DNA of 64,000 nucleotides from Pseudomonadota bacterium (GTDB lineage: Bacteria > Pseudomonadota > Gammaproteobacteria > Burkholderiales > Burkholderiaceae_B). The stretch covers positions 62,001 to 126,000 of the forward strand of contig JAFAEO010000027.1 of the NCBI GenBank assembly GCA_023423975.1, in the 5' to 3' direction. The notes under the pieces are model-generated. The model was not told the origin of the DNA, did not search any database, and saw only the letters and a list, made by a program, of their open reading frames with translations. This document shows, piece by piece, positions 1 to 7,599 of the stretch. The position numbers and the translations under genes are program-made. The number at the start of each line of letters is the position of its first letter. Within the stretch, counting starts at the first letter, position 1.

Positions 1-156
1 ACGACAACCGTGTATGGTCCTGACGGCCAACCTATTTCCCAGCCTGCGCAACCAATGCCGCAATCTGGTCAGTCAGCTGCACCGGGCCAGCCAGTGCCAA
101 TGCAGCAGGGCACCAATGGTGCGCCTGTTCAGGATCTGTCTCGTCCGCAGCCCTGA
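1..156 (+). CDS. C-terminal fragment of unidentified protein, Pro/Gln-rich tail
   Basis: The frame starting at base 1 is open for 51 codons and ends with TGA at 154-156, so this is the 3' end of a gene that begins left of the window. The visible tail is low in complexity, rich in Pro, Gln, Gly and Ala, and ends SRPQP. Such tails occur on many envelope and secreted proteins, but nothing here identifies the family. A strong intrinsic terminator lies about 120 bases downstream, in agreement with the end of a transcription unit. Confidence refers only to its being coding. Confidence 0.5.
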   Translation, partial: TTTVYGPDGQPISQPAQPMPQSGQSAAPGQPVPMQQGTNGAPVQDLSRPQP

Positions 157-278
157 TCGCTTGCCGCTTGGCGGTATAACGCTGCCTGGCCGTGGGTGTG
201 ATCAGCAGGCATAAATAGCGCGCATTATTACGCCGTTGTTGTTTATGCCATTATGCGGATCCGCCTGTTGGCTCTACG

Positions 279-314
279 AAAACCGATAACGTTGCTGCGT
301 TATCGGTTTTTTTA
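279..314 (+). terminator. Rho-independent terminator after the partial gene
   Basis: A perfect 12-base stem (279-290 AAAACCGATAAC pairing with 299-310) encloses an 8-base loop and runs directly into a tract of T. It lies downstream of the partial gene at the left edge and upstream of the helicase gene. Confidence 0.9.
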
Positions 315-640
315 TTCATCACGGGTTCGGTGACGTGCTGGGCACGCGTGCGGCTTGCAGCAGGCGCGTCAACTGCGGACCTGCGTTGGCTATGGGTAGC
401 GGTGGCGGGTGCGACCAACAATTAAAAAAAACAGAGTGGCTGTGCCCGGCGGGCAGTGGGGTCTATTGAGTCACCTATTGAGGAGCGGCATTGCGATGTT
501 GGCAACGGTGGTTGATTTAAACACCGTGCATGCGAAGCGGCTGGTAAATACACGAGGATAATAACGGCCGCTTAACCCTCCGTTTATGGTGTGTTTTCAT
601 TAATCTGGTGGCATTTGCTTGTTATCAAGGCAGACACCGA
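315..640. other. Intergenic region without recognisable gene
   Basis: About 330 bases between the terminator and the helicase gene. I see no convincing open frame and no strong promoter. It holds a short GC palindrome (444-456, TGCCCG-g-CGGGCA) and two copies of CTATTGAG about 16 bases apart near 463-482. The promoter of the helicase gene should lie here, but I cannot place it. Confidence 0.4.
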
Positions 641-3064
641 ATGCAGCCATTGGAAATGAGAACCCATGATAACCCCGCAGCGTGGCTGGTACGCTACGCC
701 GATTTGTTCGACAGTATTGAAAGTACGCCGCTAACGCAAGAGCAGCGTCAGGCGTGTATTTCGAATGCGCCAGCGACGCTTGTGCTGGCCGGCGCCGGCA
801 CGGGCAAGACCAGCACGCTGACAGGGCGTGCGGCGTTCCTCATGGCGCATGGCTTGGCTAAGCCTGAAGAGATTCTCTGCCTGGCGTTTGCTCGTGAAGC
901 AGCGCTGGAAATTGATGAGCGCCTGCAGCGCCGGCTTGCTTCGCGCTGGTCGATGCAGGGCTTTACGGCAAGTACTTTTCACAGTCTGGGTTTGCGTATC
1001 GTACGCGAAGTCGAAGGCAACGTGCCGGTGCTCACCGATTTGTGTAGTGATCGTCAGAGGCTGTCTGCATTTATTCATGAACAATTGCTGCAATTGACCG
1101 CAAAATCGGCCGACTATGCCGGCTTGCTGTTTGAGTATTTTGCAATGATCGAATCTGATCTTGCATTGTCATGCGAATATTCTGAGCGCAACGCTTATCT
1201 GAGCAGGAATTCTGCCCGCCTGCTGCAAACTATTCGTGGTGATGTTGTACGTTTTCCATTGGAATGCCTGGTTGCGAATGCGCTGTGCGCGATGGGTATT
1301 GAATACGAATATCGAAAACATTATCCGCATCCGGTATTCCTGGCCAGGCGCCGGCCATATCAGAGCGTTTTTTATCTGCGTGAGGCAGATGTTTATATTG
1401 ACGTGTTCGATTACGCTAGACCGCTAGACGAGCAGTGTGCCGCCGCTGTGCTGTCGCGTCGGCTTGCCTGCATTCATCAGGATTACGGTACCCATCATAT
1501 TATCCTTTGGGAAGCACCGGAATATATGCTCGACCTCTGGCAACTGGTTGAACTGTTAAACCGCAAATTGATGGAGTGTGGCATGGCGGCGCGCAAGGGT
1601 GGGGACGACATCGCTGGCAGCAGCGGTCGGCATAGTCAGATTCGCAATAGACAAGCCAGATCAGACATGCAACGCACTAGCCTGGAACCGTTAGTCGGCT
1701 CTGCACGCTGGTTTTCGCTGGTGGATACGCTGGCTACTGTGTTGTCACTGTATCTTCAAAGCAAAACGCAGTTGGGTGCGGACGCCAGGCGTGCTGATCT
1801 TAACTACGCATGGGAGCGGCGTCGCGTTGCGAATATTACTGCGTTGGTGCAGCCGCTGGCGACCGTCTATAAAGCGCGTTTGCAAGCGCATGGTGAGATT
1901 GATTTTGACGATATGATCTCCCGGGCAACGCAATATGTCGCGTCAGGTCGCTTTGCCGTTCCCTGGCGTGACATATTGATTGATGAGTTCCAGGATATAT
2001 CGGTGCCGCGGTTTGCGCTAGTCGCTGCCATGTTGCGGCAGCGGCCGGAGTTACGGCTTTTTTGTGTCGGCGACGACTGGCAGGCTATTTATCGCTTTGC
2101 GGGCAGTGAGATCAGATACAGCACGCAGTTTTCCAAGTATGTGCATCCTTGGGCGCAGATTGTGCCTTTGAGTTGCACCTTCCGGTTCAATCAGTCATTG
2201 TGCAGCCTCAGCAGCCGGTTCCTGATGAAAAACCCGTTCCAGAACCGCAAGCAATTGTTTGCAGCGTGCAATGACATGCGGCCAGTAGTGACTGTCGCCC
2301 GGCAGGAGGATGGCCTGGCGGTGATTTTATCAAGGCTGCAGCAGGCGCCAGCCCGGCGGATGCATGTCACGCAATGCTACGGCCACATCCCAGAGACACT
2401 TTTTCAAAGCGCTTGGGTAGTGACCTTCATGCTCAGAGCAGGCATCAGAACGATGAATCGGACGGTGGCGCGAATGGGCTTTGCGCTGCCAACCAGGTTA
2501 TTTTCTGCAACCGCGGCCATCAATCCAACTGACTCTTCTGCCTGCGCCACTGCAATCATGCAATCCACCGATGGCCGAGGGCGGGCACCTTCATCGCCAA
2601 AAACCTCGGTGCTTATTCTGGCGCGGTTTGCACATTTGCTGCCGGATGGCGACAGATTGAACGGGTACGCCGAGCGTTATCCTGATTTGCAGATCAGCGT
2701 GAGCACCGTGCATGCCTCAAAGGGGCTGGAAGCTGACTATGTACTAATTCTGAATATGGGAAAGGGAGTGTACGGCTTTCCTTCAGGCAGATCCTCTGAT
2801 CTTGATCTGGTGATGGAACAGTTTCTGCCGCAGCAGGAGTGCTTTGAGTATGCAGATGAACGAAGGCTATTCTATGTCGCCCTGACACGTGCCAGAAAGC
2901 ACGTATGGCTGCTGGTGCCGCAAGACCATAAACAATGGTCGGTATTTGTGACGGAGTTGCTGCAAGAAAATAAAGCCGCAGTCCGTTGTTTTGATGGACG
3001 TAGAGCGACAAGAGGCGGCTGGTGGAAAGTGATCAGCCAGGCTGGTCGCACAAATCGCGTTTAA
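641..3064 (+). CDS. HelD-like UvrD/Rep family DNA helicase (helicase IV type)
   Basis: Superfamily 1 ATP-dependent DNA helicase, about 807 residues. Motifs in order: Walker A AGAGTGKT near residue 50, DEXX-box VDEFQDIS, motif III GDDWQAIYRFAG, motif V STVHASKGLEADYV, and motif VI ERRLFYVALTRAR near the C-terminus. These and the leader PLTQEQRQA match E. coli helicase IV. Between the Q-motif half and the DEXX box, about residues 200-300, sits the extra segment found in many HelD-like helicases, which resembles a PD-(D/E)XK nuclease fold; here the usual PDFYL reads SVFYL and IEHFG reads IDVFD, so it is probably inactive. An unconserved stretch of about 85 residues lies between motif IV and motif V. 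I prefer ATG at 641 because AAGG precedes it; GTG at 608 is in frame but has no ribosome binding site. Likely role is repair or recombination. Confidence 0.88.
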   Translation: MQPLEMRTHDNPAAWLVRYADLFDSIESTPLTQEQRQACISNAPATLVLAGAGTGKTSTLTGRAAFLMAHGLAKPEEILCLAFAREAALEIDERLQRRLASRWSMQGFTASTFHSLGLRIVREVEGNVPVLTDLCSDRQRLSAFIHEQLLQLTAKSADYAGLLFEYFAMIESDLALSCEYSERNAYLSRNSARLLQTIRGDVVRFPLECLVANALCAMGIEYEYRKHYPHPVFLARRRPYQSVFYLREADVYIDVFDYARPLDEQCAAAVLSRRLACIHQDYGTHHIILWEAPEYMLDLWQLVELLNRKLMECGMAARKGGDDIAGSSGRHSQIRNRQARSDMQRTSLEPLVGSARWFSLVDTLATVLSLYLQSKTQLGADARRADLNYAWERRRVANITALVQPLATVYKARLQAHGEIDFDDMISRATQYVASGRFAVPWRDILIDEFQDISVPRFALVAAMLRQRPELRLFCVGDDWQAIYRFAGSEIRYSTQFSKYVHPWAQIVPLSCTFRFNQSLCSLSSRFLMKNPFQNRKQLFAACNDMRPVVTVARQEDGLAVILSRLQQAPARRMHVTQCYGHIPETLFQSAWVVTFMLRAGIRTMNRTVARMGFALPTRLFSATAAINPTDSSACATAIMQSTDGRGRAPSSPKTSVLILARFAHLLPDGDRLNGYAERYPDLQISVSTVHASKGLEADYVLILNMGKGVYGFPSGRSSDLDLVMEQFLPQQECFEYADERRLFYVALTRARKHVWLLVPQDHKQWSVFVTELLQENKAAVRCFDGRRATRGGWWKVISQAGRTNRV

Positions 3065-3125
3065 AATGGGCGTTTACATGGCTTGTCGGTTGCTGCCGTG
3101 GCGCTTGCATGCGCGCGAAATTGCG

Positions 3126-3479
3126 CTAGCTGATCGGCAGGAACGACCGATCGCCGGTGTAGTTGATAAAGTCAAGTGCAGCTTCATAGGCATCGGCGTT
3201 GGTGCAGAAAAAAAGAACCGTATCATCTGAGTCCATATTGGCCAGAATGGATTCCATTTCATCTTCCACCGGTTCGTCTTCGAGTCCCAGGCTGGAGACG
3301 TGGATCTGGCCGTCCTGCTCAAATCGCGCTTGTGGCAGAATATCCGGAATCCGGTCAAAGTCTACGTCTTGCACAATCAAATAAATGTCCAGCGCCAGAC
3401 CGTTGACTTGCGTCAACACCTGAACGCCGTTGTGGATCGCCCGAACCAGGCTGGTTTGTATACCAGATTCATCCGTCAT
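3126..3479 (-). CDS. Conserved-looking hypothetical acidic protein
   Basis: 117 residues, acidic, with no signal peptide or membrane segment. I do not recognise the family. The sequence looks like a compact globular domain with alternating strands (VQVLTQVNGLALDIYLIVQDVDF; DDTVLFFCTNADAYEAALDFI). Its start codon lies 3 bases after the stop of a tiny lipoprotein gene (3483-3614), so the two are very likely cotranscribed and possibly translationally coupled. A second minus-strand frame (3074-3358) overlaps it and is taken as a shadow. Confidence 0.65.
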   Translation of the reverse strand: MTDESGIQTSLVRAIHNGVQVLTQVNGLALDIYLIVQDVDFDRIPDILPQARFEQDGQIHVSSLGLEDEPVEDEMESILANMDSDDTVLFFCTNADAYEAALDFINYTGDRSFLPIS

Positions 3480-3482
3480 GAT

Positions 3483-3614
3483 TTACTCAGAAAGCAAGGA
3501 AGTTGGCGGTGGCGCATCGCTTGGCACGGCCGGAGCACCTTTATAATGTCCTTGGTGCACACCGCAACCGGCCAGGGCGATGAGAAGGGCTGTCAATGCG
3601 ACGAATTTTTGCAT
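3483..3614 (-). CDS. Small lipoprotein (43 residues)
   Basis: A 43-residue open frame starting ATG at 3614 (minus strand) and ending TAA at 3485-3483. It has a short basic start (MQKF), a hydrophobic stretch and a textbook lipobox LAGC with the lipidated Cys at residue 17, leaving a mature tail of 27 residues rich in Pro, Ala and Ser. That makes it a likely outer-membrane lipopeptide of the small-lipoprotein type (as in entericidins or LptM/YifL), though I cannot assign a family. It is the first gene of a two-gene unit with the hypothetical protein at 3126-3479 and is divergent from dinB. Confidence 0.7.
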   Translation of the reverse strand: MQKFVALTALLIALAGCGVHQGHYKGAPAVPSDAPPPTSLLSE

Positions 3615-3693
3615 GATAGTTTAAAGTACCTGGAATGAGGGCTAGCGGGAATCGCTACAATGCAATTGTAATACGAACTGATCGTCTGAATCC

Positions 3694-4758
3694 ATGACAA
3701 GAAAAATTGTCCATATTGATATGGACGCATTTTATGCTTCTGTTGAACTGCGCGAAAATCCGCAGCTCAAAGGCTTGCCCGTAGTTGTTGCCTGGGACAG
3801 CATTCGTTCGGTGATTGTCGCCGCGTCGTATGAAGCGCGCAAATATGGCTTGAGGTCGGCCATGTCGGTCAGGCGCGCACGCGAATTGTGTCCGCATGCG
3901 ATTTATATCGCACCCAACTTTACCTTGTACCGCGACGTGTCGCGCCAGGTGCGTGGCATTTTCCAGCAATACACCGATCGAATTGAACCGCTGTCGCTGG
4001 ACGAAGCCTATCTGGATGTCACTGTCAATCACCAGGGCATTACATCTGCAACAGAAGTGGCCCGGCGAATTCAGGATGACATCTTGCGTGAAACGTCGCT
4101 CACCGCATCTGCCGGCGTGGCGCCCAATAAGTTTCTGGCCAAGATCGCGTCTGACTGGAATAAACCCAACGGCATCTGTGTGATTCCGCCATCCAAAGTG
4201 ATGTCATTTTTGCAGGATCTGCCGCTGGAAAAAATTCCCGGCGTCGGACGGGTAACGCTGGCCAAGTTTCATCGACTGCAAATGAAGACTATTGCAGACT
4301 TGCGCCTGCACAGTGAATGGGAGCTGACGCATCATTTCGGCCGCTATGGTCATCGTTTGTATGAACTGGCACGTGGCATTGATTTGCGTGAAGTCGATAC
4401 CAACCAGCAATCGCAGCAGATCTCCACGGAAACGACCTTTGATCGGGACTTGCCTTATCTTAAGCTGCAGGACCCATTGGATGCCATCGCCAGAAAACTA
4501 TGGGAGCAGGTGCTGCGCAAACGCAAGTTCGGCCGTACCGTCACGCTCAAACTAAAAAGCGCCTCATTCCGGATCGTAACCCGATCGCAAACTTATTCCA
4601 ATCCGCTGTATTCAGTGGATGAAGTGCGGCAGGCGGCAGCTACGCTGCTGGCCCGCCTTGAAGCCGATAAGCGTCATACGTTGTATCGGCTTATTGGCCT
4701 GGGTATTAGCGCTTTTGCCGAAATTGATGAAATTGAGGCGCAGATTTCGCTGCTTTAA
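3694..4758 (+). CDS. dinB: DNA polymerase IV (Y-family translesion polymerase)
   Basis: 354 residues, normal for DinB. It performs error-prone translesion synthesis past damaged bases. The metal-binding carboxylates are visible in HIDMDAFYASVE (Asp9, Asp11) and in SLDEAYLD (Asp103, Glu104); the helix-hairpin-helix region IPGVGRVTLAKF is near residues 180-192. The C-terminus ends QISLL, which fits the beta-clamp-binding pentapeptide of this family. The start is the ATG at 3694, directly at the conserved beginning of the palm. I looked for a LexA box (CTG-N10-CAG) in the short upstream region and did not see a good one, so SOS control is not shown by sequence. Confidence 0.96.
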   Translation: MTRKIVHIDMDAFYASVELRENPQLKGLPVVVAWDSIRSVIVAASYEARKYGLRSAMSVRRARELCPHAIYIAPNFTLYRDVSRQVRGIFQQYTDRIEPLSLDEAYLDVTVNHQGITSATEVARRIQDDILRETSLTASAGVAPNKFLAKIASDWNKPNGICVIPPSKVMSFLQDLPLEKIPGVGRVTLAKFHRLQMKTIADLRLHSEWELTHHFGRYGHRLYELARGIDLREVDTNQQSQQISTETTFDRDLPYLKLQDPLDAIARKLWEQVLRKRKFGRTVTLKLKSASFRIVTRSQTYSNPLYSVDEVRQAAATLLARLEADKRHTLYRLIGLGISAFAEIDEIEAQISLL

Positions 4759-4885
4759 GCCATGTGTTCTCTGGCGCTGATGGTCCGTGACGCATGAAAG
4801 GGCGTGGGGAAGTTTGAGGGCCCCGGATATTGAAGCGAAGTAGCGAGGATGCGAGGTATCCAGGGCCTGCCTCGCGCAAGAAAAA

Positions 4886-4925
4886 TGCCATTTCTCACAG
4901 GCTGTTGGCCGGCAGGAAAATGGCA
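4886..4925. terminator. Inverted repeat between convergent dinB and yqeY
   Basis: TGCCATTT (4886-4893) is perfectly inverted at 4918-4925 with a 24-base loop that can itself fold. It lies between two convergent genes and could serve both as a transcription end, but no T-tract follows on either strand, so an intrinsic-terminator role is uncertain. Confidence 0.4.
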
Positions 4926-5014
4926 CGGTCACCGTCGCGGTTACTCCAAACGATCGCGCTCATGGTGGATGCTATTTGCGCGTTCATGACCCAACGCGTG
5001 GTGTCAACTTACCT

Positions 5015-5476
5015 TTAGGGCTTAAGACGATCTTTCAGGCGCTTGGACAATTCTGCCATGTCTGTACGGCCCGCCAGTTTTTGCTTGAGAATGGCCATGG
5101 CTTTGCCCATGACGGCCGGGCCGGTAATGCCGTCTGCTGTCACTTGTGTAAGTGCCGCATCGACTGCTTCAGCCACTTCCTGTTCCGATGCTTCTTCCGG
5201 CAGAAATTCCCTGAGCACTTCCAGTTCGGCCTTTTCAGCTTCAGCAGTTTCAGTGCGACCGGCGTTTTCAAAAGCGGTGATGGATTCCTTACGCTGTTTG
5301 ACCTGTTTTTCAATGATGGCCAGCACCTGGTCGTCATTCAGTTCGACGCGATCATCGATTTCTTTCTGTTTGATAGCGGCCTGCAGAAAGCGCAGGGTGC
5401 CCAGCCTTGCAGTCTGCTTGGCGCGCATGGCGTCTTTGACGGCATCTGATATTGCTATTTTGAGGGAAGAAGACAT
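5015..5476 (-). CDS. yqeY: GatB/YqeY domain protein
   Basis: 153 residues, the usual length for the stand-alone YqeY family. The start MSSSLK..ISDAVKDAMRAK, the KxxRLGTLRFLQAAIKQKEID block and the C-terminal GPAVMGKAMAILKQKLAGRTD block are diagnostic. The family is related to the C-terminal tail domain of GatB and is thought to interact with tRNA or amidotransferases, but its function is not firmly known. In many proteobacteria it lies beside rpsU or dnaG; here it is divergent from a YpfH-like gene and convergent with dinB. Confidence 0.93.
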   Translation of the reverse strand: MSSSLKIAISDAVKDAMRAKQTARLGTLRFLQAAIKQKEIDDRVELNDDQVLAIIEKQVKQRKESITAFENAGRTETAEAEKAELEVLREFLPEEASEQEVAEAVDAALTQVTADGITGPAVMGKAMAILKQKLAGRTDMAELSKRLKDRLKP

Positions 5477-5539
5477 GAATTTATTCCGGGAATGGTAAGA
5501 TTAGTTTCATATTATGGCATAACTTTTTCGGAGATATAT

Positions 5540-6256
5540 ATGACGGAAATAAAGACTTCCCAGATTCTTCTCCCGGAAGGCGACACCCATGGTCAGTTGT
5601 TTTACATACTGCATGAAGAGAACGAGCAATTAACGAATATGCCATTTTTGTTGGGCACCATTCGGGCTGAATTTCCTGATGCTGTGATCCGGATCGCGGT
5701 GGTTGCGCTGGATGAAGACACGGCATGGCTGGACGCCGCGGACGCAGAACCGGAGGCGCCGGCAACGGCGCAACTAGCGCCGCGCCTGGCGGCCAATATC
5801 AAATCGCTGGAGCATGATATCCAGGCAGGCCAGCACATCCACGGCGTATTGAGTGAAGCCACGGCGGTGATCGGCGTGGGTCCTGCGGGTTCGCTAGTGC
5901 TGGGGCTGACGCTACTGGAGCAGCCGATCGCAGGCAGGCTGATTACATTCGGCGCAAAATTTCCTGCCTATCCACTGGAGTTGTCTCTGGATACAACCGT
6001 TCATCTGTTGCATGCGGATCGTGATACGGCAGTGTCATCGGCACGGGCCCGCGAAGCGCATGAACGCATGGCGCTGCTGCAGGCGGACGCGACAATTGAC
6101 ATTGCCATGAACTCGGCCGAGTCGTTCAGTGAAGTGCTGATTGGAAAAATGTTTGAAAGGCTGAAAACCTGCGTACCATTGCGATACTGGCGTTATGCCG
6201 CAGAGTCTGATAGTGATAAAGAAGAAGGCAGGACGCCGCCTGCTTCACTGCATTAA
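5540..6256 (+). CDS. YpfH-like alpha/beta-hydrolase fold protein lacking catalytic residues
   Basis: 238 residues, cytoplasmic. The layout follows E. coli esterase YpfH: a first strand ending ILHEEN (YpfH LFHGVG), FPDAVIRIAV, a strand leading to the nucleophile elbow, then ITFGAKFPAYP, TTVHLLHADRDTAV and a C-terminal helix LKTCVPLRYW. At the elbow the expected G-x-S-x-G reads GVGPAG (112-117), so the nucleophilic Ser is Gly114. The acid Asp162 is kept, but the catalytic His region reads NSAESFS with no His. It is therefore probably a non-catalytic homologue (pseudoenzyme) or uses other chemistry. The start at 5540 is chosen because CGGAG lies 6 bases upstream; an in-frame ATG at 5492 has no such site. 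Divergent from yqeY. Confidence 0.72.
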   Translation: MTEIKTSQILLPEGDTHGQLFYILHEENEQLTNMPFLLGTIRAEFPDAVIRIAVVALDEDTAWLDAADAEPEAPATAQLAPRLAANIKSLEHDIQAGQHIHGVLSEATAVIGVGPAGSLVLGLTLLEQPIAGRLITFGAKFPAYPLELSLDTTVHLLHADRDTAVSSARAREAHERMALLQADATIDIAMNSAESFSEVLIGKMFERLKTCVPLRYWRYAAESDSDKEEGRTPPASLH

Positions 6257-6262
6257 TGCATC

Positions 6263-6301
6263 AATCAGGACAGCAGAGGCAAGCCCATTGCTGTCCTGAT
6301 T
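6263..6301. terminator. Hairpin between convergent genes
   Basis: A perfect 12-base inverted repeat, AATCAGGACAGC (6263-6274) with its complement at 6290-6301, and a 15-base loop. It lies in the 58-base gap between the convergent YpfH-like gene and pbpG. No long T-tract follows on either strand, so it may act as a transcript 3' end or RNA stabiliser rather than a classical terminator. Confidence 0.55.
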
Positions 6302-6314
6302 GGCTGTTCAGGTT

Positions 6315-7226
6315 TTATAGCAAGGTGGGGTAATCTTGCTGAACCATATGACGTACACGCACCGCATCTGCGAAACGGGTCAGTCCGCCGTCGGCATTGA
6401 GCAGCACGACGGCAACAGGACGATGATCCATTTCAGTCATCATGACCAGGCAGTCGCCGGCTTCACGGATATAGCCGGTTTTGGAAATATGGATGTTCCA
6501 GTTGCTGTTGCGGATCAGGCGATTGGTATTACGATAGCGTTGTTCGCGACCGTTGCTGGTCACGATCTCGTATTTGTCGCTGGTTGTATATTCGCGAATA
6601 AGCGGCTGCTGATGCACGGCCTGCATCAGACGCACCAGATCGCGTGGAGAGGCGACATTCTGAGGTGACAGCCCCGTAGGTTCTACAAAACGGGTCCGGG
6701 TCATGCCCAGCTGGCGTGCTTTGGCGTTCATTTCGCGTACAAAGGCGTTCATGCCGCCAGGGTAGGTTCGGCCTAGCGCATGCGCTGCCCGGTTTTCTGA
6801 GGACATCAAGGCCAGATGCAGCAATTCGCTGCGTGTCAATATAGTGCCAACGGATAGTCGTGAGGATGATTTTTTCACCCGATCAATGTCATCTGCCGTA
6901 ATGATAATCTGCTCGTTCATATTCAGATTGGCAGTGGTAACGATCAGCGCGGTCATCAGTTTGCTAATTGACGCAATGGGTCGGATTACGTCGGCGTTTT
7001 TAGAATAAAGTATGCGGTTATCAGTCAGGTCGACCACATAGGCCACCTGGGAGCGAACGATGCCGCCATTATCGGCCTGGCCGACAACAGTGCTGGCCAG
7101 CGGCAGGGCATCATAGGTCTGGCTGCCATCATCTTCCTGGGCGAAACCGGAAACGGGTACAATAGAACCAGCGGCCAGCACGACGGCCAGACATGCGGTC
7201 AGGGTTTTTCTAAGAAATTTTTGCAT
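6315..7226 (-). CDS. pbpG: D-alanyl-D-alanine endopeptidase (PBP7 family)
   Basis: 303 residues with an N-terminal signal sequence (about residues 1-29, ending GFA-Q), so it acts in the periplasm on peptidoglycan cross-links. The three penicillin-binding motifs are all present: S86-I-S-K89, S143-E-N145 and K249-T-G. The SxxK context IRPIASISKLMTALIV and MSSENRAAHALGRTYPGG are typical of PBP7/PbpG and of the S11 peptidases. Unlike DacA/DacC it has no C-terminal amphipathic anchor region. It lies alone between a convergent YpfH-like gene and a long AT-rich gap shared with purL. Confidence 0.93.
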   Translation of the reverse strand: MQKFLRKTLTACLAVVLAAGSIVPVSGFAQEDDGSQTYDALPLASTVVGQADNGGIVRSQVAYVVDLTDNRILYSKNADVIRPIASISKLMTALIVTTANLNMNEQIIITADDIDRVKKSSSRLSVGTILTRSELLHLALMSSENRAAHALGRTYPGGMNAFVREMNAKARQLGMTRTRFVEPTGLSPQNVASPRDLVRLMQAVHQQPLIREYTTSDKYEIVTSNGREQRYRNTNRLIRNSNWNIHISKTGYIREAGDCLVMMTEMDHRPVAVVLLNADGGLTRFADAVRVRHMVQQDYPTLL

Positions 7227-7599
7227 AGGTTCGTCACGGACAATTAGATCAGGGTCAGCGCAATTATAAATAAGATTTGAAAAAAAATATATTTATTAAT
7301 GAGTTAGAGGCGATATCTAAATTTACTGTTAAGTATACCGCACAGGTGGCATCTTGTGTTTTGCGCGATCAATAAGCGACGAAGCAAGAAAATATGTGTA
7401 AATTCGGCTATATTTAGCTAAACCACGCTAAATTGTATCAAATATTTTCCTTATAAAAATAAATAAAAAACAGGCGGTTTCTCGCTACGGTGTCAGGGTA
7501 AATATCGCAACTGCATGGTTATTGCGCATGAGACGGGGCCAGGGGCGATAAAATAATGCTTTCCTGTTCAGGCAATTTTCATTTACTCCGGTTTTTATT
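7227..7599. other. AT-rich divergent promoter region between pbpG and purL
   Basis: About 370 bases, markedly richer in A and T than the flanking genes (runs of A around 7280 and 7447-7470). It must carry the promoters of both divergent genes. I see a 10-base palindrome TTTAGCTAAA at 7413-7422 with a nearby repeat of GCTAAA, and no convincing open frame. A -10-like TAAAAT at 7549-7554 lies before purL, but I cannot pair it with a -35 at normal spacing. Confidence 0.45.
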
